Of a DNA stretch of 64,000 nucleotides, positions 58,703 to 64,000 are shown one piece after another. The position numbers and the translations under genes are program-made. Source of the stretch: Ridgeia piscesae. Taxonomy: Eukaryota > Annelida > Polychaeta > Sabellida > Siboglinidae. The notes under the pieces are model-generated. The model worked only from the letters and a program-made list of their open reading frames with translations, ran no database searches and was not told where the DNA came from. The stretch is from positions 50,001-114,000 of the forward strand of contig JAODUO010000139.1 of assembly GCA_025642075.2 (NCBI GenBank), given 5' to 3'. The stretch's first letter is position 1; each line of letters begins with the position of its first letter.

Positions 58703-59362
58703 ATCGAATCACTAGACCTTTCTGTGAATGACAAGAAAGTCCTTCTGTTTGAACAAGTAACATGGGGGCAGAAGCTACATGCAGTGGAGCAAAAACACCT
58801 TGCTCTGGATCAACAGCAACAAGACCTTGACCAGAAACACCAAACGCTGGATCAACAGCAACAAGACCTTGACCAGATGCACCAAACGCTGGATCAACAG
58901 CAACAAGACCTTGACCAGAAACACCAAACGCTGGATCAACAGCAACAAGACCTTGACCAGAAACACCAAACACTTGATCAACAGCAACAAGACCTTGACC
59001 AGAAACACCAAACGCTGGATCAACAGCAACAAGACCTTATCCAGAAACACCAAACACTCGACCAACAGCAACAAGACCTTGACCAGAAACACCAAATGCT
59101 GGATCAACAGCAACAAGACCTTCACCAGAAACACCAAACACTGGACCAACAGCAACAAGACCTTGACCAGAAACACCAAACCCTGGATCAACAGCAACAA
59201 GACCTTATCCAGAAACACCAAACACTCGACCAACAGCAACAAGACCTTCACCAGAAACACCAAACACTGGATCAACAGCAACAAGACCTTGACCAGAAAC
59301 ACCAAACACTGGACCAGAAGCTACAAGACCTTGACCAGAAACAGTCATTAACTACAGAAGAG
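58703..59362 (+). CDS. CXorf38-like protein, exon 3 (14-residue heptad repeats)
   Basis: A 220-codon exon, phase 0 on both sides (TGGTTTTTAG| and |GTAACC). It begins IESLDLSVNDKKVLLFEQVT. From about residue 30 it is a tandem array of LDQQQQDLDQKHQT, twelve recognisable units plus degenerate ones at each end, with variants LIQKH, LHQKH, LDQMH and HQML. Fourteen residues equal two heptads, so Leu recurs every seven residues, predicting a long Gln-rich coiled coil of roughly 180 residues. The 42-bp unit keeps other frames open, and the hydrophobic minus-strand and Thr/Asn-rich plus-strand ORFs are shadows. Splice phase and neighbouring exons argue that the Gln-rich frame is the real one. It probably mediates oligomerisation. 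Confidence 0.7.
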
Positions 59363-60963
59363 GTAACCTATTTCTGAACTGATATAATTAAATTATTACC
59401 CGGGGTAATAGTTTGCTGTTATGTCACAATCAACATAATCATTATATTTCTTGTTAAGCAAAATTATCCCCCCTGTGTTTTATAAATTAATATAATGTAA
59501 ACAGCTGATGCACATGTGTCTTTCCTTTGACACATAAATGTTGACTTAAACATTTAAACAGTAACATGTTTGGGAATAAAAACAGTACGCCCAATCTGTT
59601 CAACAGCTAGATGATTTTCAAAAATATTGACAACTTTGGTCATCTTTTTCTGTGCACAATGCCCCACTGGAAGTGTTATAGTATACATTTGTTTACTTTG
59701 GAAGTTTGGAAACATGTCCATTGAAACCTGTTACAGTTGAAATTAAACTGGAAAAACATGTGGCATGTGCACATAATTTGATATGCATATAATGCAGTGT
59801 TTCCTCTGCTATATGATGAGCGAGGTGGGCCACCTCGCTGTTTTTCTAAGCCAGCTCACCCAAAAATATGCCAAACTTGCCACCTCTTAGCTATTTCTTG
59901 TGTCCTTGCTGACTATTCACTAGCAATTAAAGGTAATTGGATAAAACACACTTTATAGGGTCACTATAAAGTGTGTTTTAATGAATTACCATTTAACGTT
60001 TTTTGAAGCTAATGCTTAAAATAGGCATGCTCCCAGATCACCATAGCATCACATAGTACCTTTGACACTTTCTCGGCTCACCCTACCACCTCGCCCATCA
60101 TTTTACCCAGGGGAAACACTGTAATGAGACATTCAAATCACAAAATCTATCAAATTAAATCCGGACAAAGCGTTTCATACCTTGATAAACTTTCTGAGAT
60201 ATTCTGTCTGCTGCTGGTAGAGTGGAGTATTTTTTTATATCTAAAACCACATTGTCCATTGTAACATAGATGAATGAGAAGTATGAGTGAATTTGTTGAA
60301 CATCATTCTTTAAAATGATTTGGGGATTAATGGTAATATGGAGATTGGACGACGGTTATCATTCCACTTATCAAGTAATGTCCTGTTGCCTTTTTGCAAT
60401 TGATAGGAATCAGGAAATATGCCAGTTGCTAGTGACTGATTAATTATAAAGGTGAGAGGATTGCTGCAATTTTATGAGTGATTTAATAAATACTGGTATA
60501 GTGGAAATGGCATCATTACCATTATGATATTTAAGTTTTATCCTATCTAATATGTTTATGGTAGTTTCTTCATAACGTGGTTTGAATGTGAAATTATGTA
60601 ATGTTAGATTATGAAATTTATTTTGTTTGAATTAATTTATATTTCAGCTGCTTGCTCAGGTCCTACATTTGTAAAGGAAACAAAATGGTTAGCAGTGACA
60701 TTGGTGTCAGTTTATTTTGAATTAAATGATTAAGACATTCCAATTTCTTCATAGTCCGAACAAGTAGTAGTGGTGTCTACTATAATTTATGATTCATTTT
60801 GGTAAACTTTGTCTGTCAGTGATTGGTTTGCTTTTTCCAGGTGAGATGTGATGTATTGTCCTGTATAACAGGTGCATTGCCAGATTCTTTTGGGATGTCC
60901 ATTTGACAGGTGGCTGACATGTCTTGACATTGCACTAATCACTGTTGTCTATGTTGATTTAAG
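59363..60963. other. Intron 3 of the CXorf38-like gene
   Basis: Phase-0 intron of 1601 bp from GTAACCTA to TTGATTTAAG. It contains a LINE scrap (60150-60720) and, at 59790-60125, a segment with a local inverted repeat (AAAACACACTTTATAG and CTATAAAGTGTGTTTT near 59943-59977) that may be a short MITE. Confidence 0.55.
60150..60720 (-). pseudogene. LINE reverse transcriptase N-terminal fragment
   Basis: The minus strand reads FTFKPRYEETTINILDRIKL, then KYHNGNDAISTIPVFIK, and, after frameshifts, TGIFPDSYQLQKGN and DNRRPISILPLIPK. This is the RT 0-1 block region of Jockey/CR1-type LINEs ('G.D.IS..I..I......TG.FP...K.A...P..K.....NYRPIS.LP'). It lies in intron 3 in antisense orientation and is inactive. 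Confidence 0.75.
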
Positions 60964-61108
60964 TTGAAAAAAGCAAATGAGGATCTTGTCAAAGTGGAAC
61001 AAAATGTAATCAAGTTCTTCAGTCAGCATGAAGAACTGAAAAAACATTTTGCAAAAGAGTTAGAGTCTCTGCAGAAAAATTACGAAGGAAGAATCGCAAG
61101 ACTTGAAG
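60964..61108 (+). CDS. CXorf38-like protein, exon 4 (coiled coil)
   Basis: It starts after TTTAAG in phase 0 and ends GAAG|GTAAAG with one extra base (phase 1). It encodes 48 residues: LKKANEDLVKVEQNVIKFFS, QHEELKKHFAKELESLQKN and YEGRIARLE. The heptad-like spacing of Leu/Val/Phe continues the coiled coil of exon 3, now with normal Lys/Glu composition. No stop is reached, so at least one more exon must lie further right. I found none in the remaining 2.9 kb, which is LINE and low-complexity sequence. The joined protein in this window is at least 487 residues. Confidence 0.65.
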
Positions 61109-61155
61109 GTAAAGCATTAATACAAGTATTTCCCAACATTATGTCAGTATATATA

Positions 61156-61159
<4 letters not shown>

Positions 61160-61220
<61 letters not shown>
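61160..61220. repeat. (TA)n microsatellite
   Basis: About 60 bp of uninterrupted AT repeats shortly after exon 4. Confidence 0.95.
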
Positions 61221-61225
<5 letters not shown>

Positions 61226-61599
61226 TATAATCAGTATTGTCTTAACCGGGTAAATTTCAAAATAAATTAGTTCAGATTTCAGTGTATTTTGAAACCATAT
61301 ACCCTATTTTATAAGAATAACATTAAAATGCTCCAAATAGTGCACAGGTCGCACACTAACGAGAACAATTGCAGTCAATGGTCAACATTTGTGTTTTTAG
61401 ATATTGGAAATGTCACGACGACACATGTTTTGTTATGCTGTTGTTGAAGTTTCTTGTGTGATATAATTTTTTTAACTAGAAATGACAAATTATTCTTTTT
61501 TATGGAAATATATCATGGTTATATGGTTGATGATGCCAAAAGTTCATTGAATCTTCAGCCAAAAGAACTAAAAATTCCTGTTCACTTCCTCTACACCTG

Positions 61600-61980
61600 C
61601 CTCCACCACACATCTACTTGACATGTTACTGCATTATTGTTTTTAACACAGCAATAACAAAAGGTATCTATGATTTCTTATATAGATTTTTTGTGCTACA
61701 GGAACTTTTATATTCCTGCCTGATGGGAGTCTCTGAAATTCAATGTTCAGTGGGTGATAAAAAATTGTGAAGTTGTGAGATTCTTTCATAGCTAGAGCGG
61801 AATCTTAGAGAGTAGACAGCTGTCTGTGTTGTTGACAGATGAGATTGCTACATTAACAACCTGACTAAGGTTTGTCTTTTGCTTGATGGTACGATGTCTA
61901 AACCAAATTATGATGTTAAATGATAAGATGCTTTCAACAAGAGTTCTGTATGCCAGTTCAAGGACATTAGCTGACTTCAA
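61600..61980 (-). pseudogene. LINE (Rex1/CR1-like) C-terminal fragment
   Basis: The minus strand reads KSANVLELAYRTLVESILSF, NIIIWFRHRTIKQKTNLSQV and, after stops or a shift, HPLNIEFQRLPSGRNIKVPV. This matches the end of Rex1-like RT proteins ('L...Y.S.IES.L.F....W....T...K..L...V', then 'HPL...F..LPSGR...P'). It is a 3' remnant only. Confidence 0.7.
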
Positions 61981-62639
61981 AGCTATTGAGTTTCCTAAGT
62001 AGAAAGAGATGTTGTGATTTCTAATGCACCATATTTGTTGGTTTACTTAAAGTATTTTTTTATCGATAATAGTCGCTTCTCTCACACAGTGGCGAATATC
62101 CTTGCGAATGTAAAAATTTGATATTCGCGGCAAATTCGTCAAAAATTATACGATTGGCCAGGAGAATTACTGAAACAAATGAGGCCTTACAAATGGTTAC
62201 GAATGTTTGCGAATTTCTTACGAATCCTTGCGAATTTGTATTTGACCTTTGCTGACCTTTGTATCTGCCATTTTTTAAATTACGGCTGTTAAAAGGAATT
62301 TTGTCCATATCTTGAAAGTGCTTAGGTCAGAACTGCTATGTTTGTGTTAAAATGTAAGATTTTCAAGGTAATGATTTCCAATGTTCTCCAACATTAATAT
62401 CCGCCATTTTTAAAGATGGCGCCTTTCAAGGCAAATTTTCTTCAAATTTTAAGAACTAAATTACCTAGAGAGATAATGTTGGTGTCTACATTAATGTTTT
62501 ATGTGCTGCTATCTTAAATATGCTACTTTTGGTCTTGTCGGACATTTCTATCGATCTTTTTCAAACTGACAACAAAAATGGCGGTTATTTTCTACAATGG
62601 CTACCATCAGATGCAGTTGTACTCCATCTCACTCCAACT

Positions 62640-63364
62640 CGTTCTTTGCCTCTGTCTCCGTCTCACTCTTTTCGTTTCTCTCTCTGTCTTTGTCGCTTTC
62701 TCTCTCTCTGTTTTTCTCCCTTTCTCCATCTCTCCTCTCTCAATCTCTTCACGTCTCTGACTCTCTTTCTCTGTCTCTCCATGTCTCCGTATCTCTCTCT
62801 GAGTGTCTGTGTCTCTCTCTCTGTTGCTCTCCCGCTCTCTCTCCAACTCACTCTACATGTCTTCCTTCATCTCTTCTCTCCTCTCTCCCCCTCTCTCCCC
62901 CTCTCTCTCCCCCTCTGCCTCTCTCTCCCTCTCTCTCCCCCTCCCCCCTCTCTCCCACTCTCTCTTCCCCGTCTCTCTTCCCCCTCTCTCTTCCCCCTCT
63001 CTCTTCCCCCTTTCTCCCCCTCTCTCCCCCTCTCTCTCCCTCCCCCTCTCTCCCCCTCCCTCTCTCCCTCTCTCTCCCCCTTTCCCCCTCCCCTCTCTCC
63101 CCCTCTCTCCCCCTCTCTCCCCTCTCTCCCCTCTCTCCCCCTCTCTCTCCCCCTCTCTCTCCCCTCTCTTCCCCTCCCCTCTCTCTCCCTCTCTCCCCCC
63201 TCTCTCTTTCCCCCTCTCTCCCCCTCTCCCTCCCCTCTCCCTCTCTTTCCCCCTCACTCTCCGTCCACCCCCTCTCTCCCCCTCCCCCTCTCTCTACCCC
63301 TCTCTCCCACCATATCTCTCTCCTCTCTCCTCTCTCTCGCTTCTCTCGCTCTCTCGCTCTCTCG

Positions 63365-63410
<46 letters not shown>
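62640..63410. repeat. Long polypyrimidine (CTCT/CCCTCTC) tract
   Basis: About 770 bp that are nearly all C and T on the plus strand, ending in a pure (CT)n run at about 63370-63408. ORFs of up to 324 codons on the plus strand (Ser/Leu/Pro) and the minus strand (Arg/Glu/Gly) are composition artefacts. It directly precedes a LINE fragment. Confidence 0.95.
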
Positions 63411-63412
<2 letters not shown>

Positions 63413-63444
63413 ACAATTATCCCATGAAAACCTTTTGATAAGAT

Positions 63445-64000
63445 ACAGAGTCTCGGCGTTCCTCAATCCATGTGATCGATTTTCTTTTAAATAGGCTTCA
63501 GTTTGTAAAAATAGGTGACAACTTATCATCATCAGTTACATTATCTACTGGCACGCCTCAAGGCTGTGTTCTGTCACCAATGTTATATTCTCTTTTTACA
63601 CATGATTGCTTATCTAGTCACGTACGTACTAAAATACTGACATTTGCCAATGACTCTACAGTGATTTGGCTAATAACAAATTCTGATGAATCTGAATATC
63701 GGGATCAAGTAAACAAACTCATCTGTTGGTGCAACGTTAAAAATCTGGAACTTAATGTAAATAAAACGAAAGAAATGATTGTGGATTTTAGGAGAAAGAA
63801 ATCTTCTTCTCCCTCGCCTCTTGTGACAGATGGCAGGACAGTTGATTTCGTCCAACATTTCAAATTTCTTGGTTCTACAATCTCCAGTAATCTTAACTTG
63901 GAGCTAAATGTTGTTAATATTGTCAAAAAGGCCCAGCAGCGGCTGTACTTGTTAAGAAGGTTAAGATCGTTTGGTTTGACCTCACAGGTCATGCTCAACT
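63445..64000 (+). pseudogene. LINE (Rex1-like) reverse transcriptase, running off the window
   Basis: The plus-strand frame is open from about 63445 to the window end. It has IDFLLNRLQFVKIGDN, STGTPQGCVLSPMLYSLFTH, LTFANDSTVIWLI and the segment CNVKNLELNVNKTKEMIVDF, followed by FVQHFKFLGSTISSNLN and VKKAQQRLYLLRRLRSFG. These are the RT palm and thumb of Rex1-like LINEs, which have ADD at the catalytic site; here it is A-N-D. The element is therefore probably inactive, although this segment has no stop. The 5' part upstream of the (CT)n tract is missing. Confidence 0.8.

Noticed and set aside
58775..59351. Alternative long ORFs over the 42-bp repeat (hydrophobic minus frame, Thr/Asn-rich plus frame)
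   Set aside because: They exist only because the unit length is a multiple of three. The Gln-rich frame is supported by splice sites, intron phase and the coiled-coil exon that follows.
62520..63494. 324-codon Ser/Leu/Pro ORF and its minus-strand Arg/Glu counterparts
   Set aside because: Translation of a C/T-only tract; no domain, no codon structure.

Overview
This looks like a repeat-rich stretch of a metazoan nuclear genome, most likely a marine invertebrate. I cannot name the species from the sequence. The case rests on AT-rich sequence, spliced exons with GT/AG borders, tRNA-derived SINEs, several non-LTR retrotransposon fragments, a Gypsy element, a DIRS-type tyrosine-recombinase retrotransposon, hAT and piggyBac-like DNA transposons, and long (TA)n, (GA)n and (CT)n tracts. 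I see no operons, prokaryotic genes or rRNA.

Layout. 0-5.5 kb: tandem duplications (about 470, 125 and 260-390 bp), two SINEs and an inverted-repeat element around 4.5-5.5 kb. 5.5-8.9 kb: an array of palindromic units (family B) split by a clean hAT MITE with an 8-bp target duplication. 9.4-10.3 kb: a purine tract and a LINE reverse transcriptase scrap. 10.9-20.1 kb: a dead minus-strand Gypsy element with its 5' LTR, PBS and polypurine tract still legible. It was split by a 5.6-kb inverted-repeat element (family A, 6-bp target duplication), which was itself hit by a hAT transposon. 20-29 kb: mostly unassigned sequence, an approx. 310-bp repeat rich in TGACCT, a suspicious homopolymer-rich stretch and a broken ORF. 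29.3-31.3 kb: a second family A copy. 31.4 kb: a possible orphan terminal exon. 33-37.3 kb: a frameshifted DIRS element. 38.0-43.2 kb: an almost perfect 2.64-kb tandem duplication. 43.8-47.7 kb: a second family B region carrying a hAT transposase remnant and a TTAA-flanked MITE. 48.2-49.0 kb: a 36-bp minisatellite.

The only convincing host gene is on the + strand from 49.2 to 61.1 kb and runs on past the last exon seen. Four exons join in phase 0 and encode a protein whose first two exons resemble the vertebrate CXorf38 domain. They include an R-N-x3-H motif of the kind used by HEPN ribonucleases. Exon 3 is a long glutamine-rich coiled coil made of about twelve 14-residue (two-heptad) repeats, and exon 4 continues the coil. 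Its introns hold a 3.2-kb TIR element carrying a broken copy of a widespread uncharacterised protein family with a cysteine-rich tail, plus LINE scraps.

The most interesting points are the HEPN-like plus coiled-coil gene, the TIR element carrying the PIN-like/Cys-tail family, the family A element that carries a LINE with a twin-priming-like inversion, and the very recent 2.64-kb duplication. No complete, intact mobile element ORF was found.
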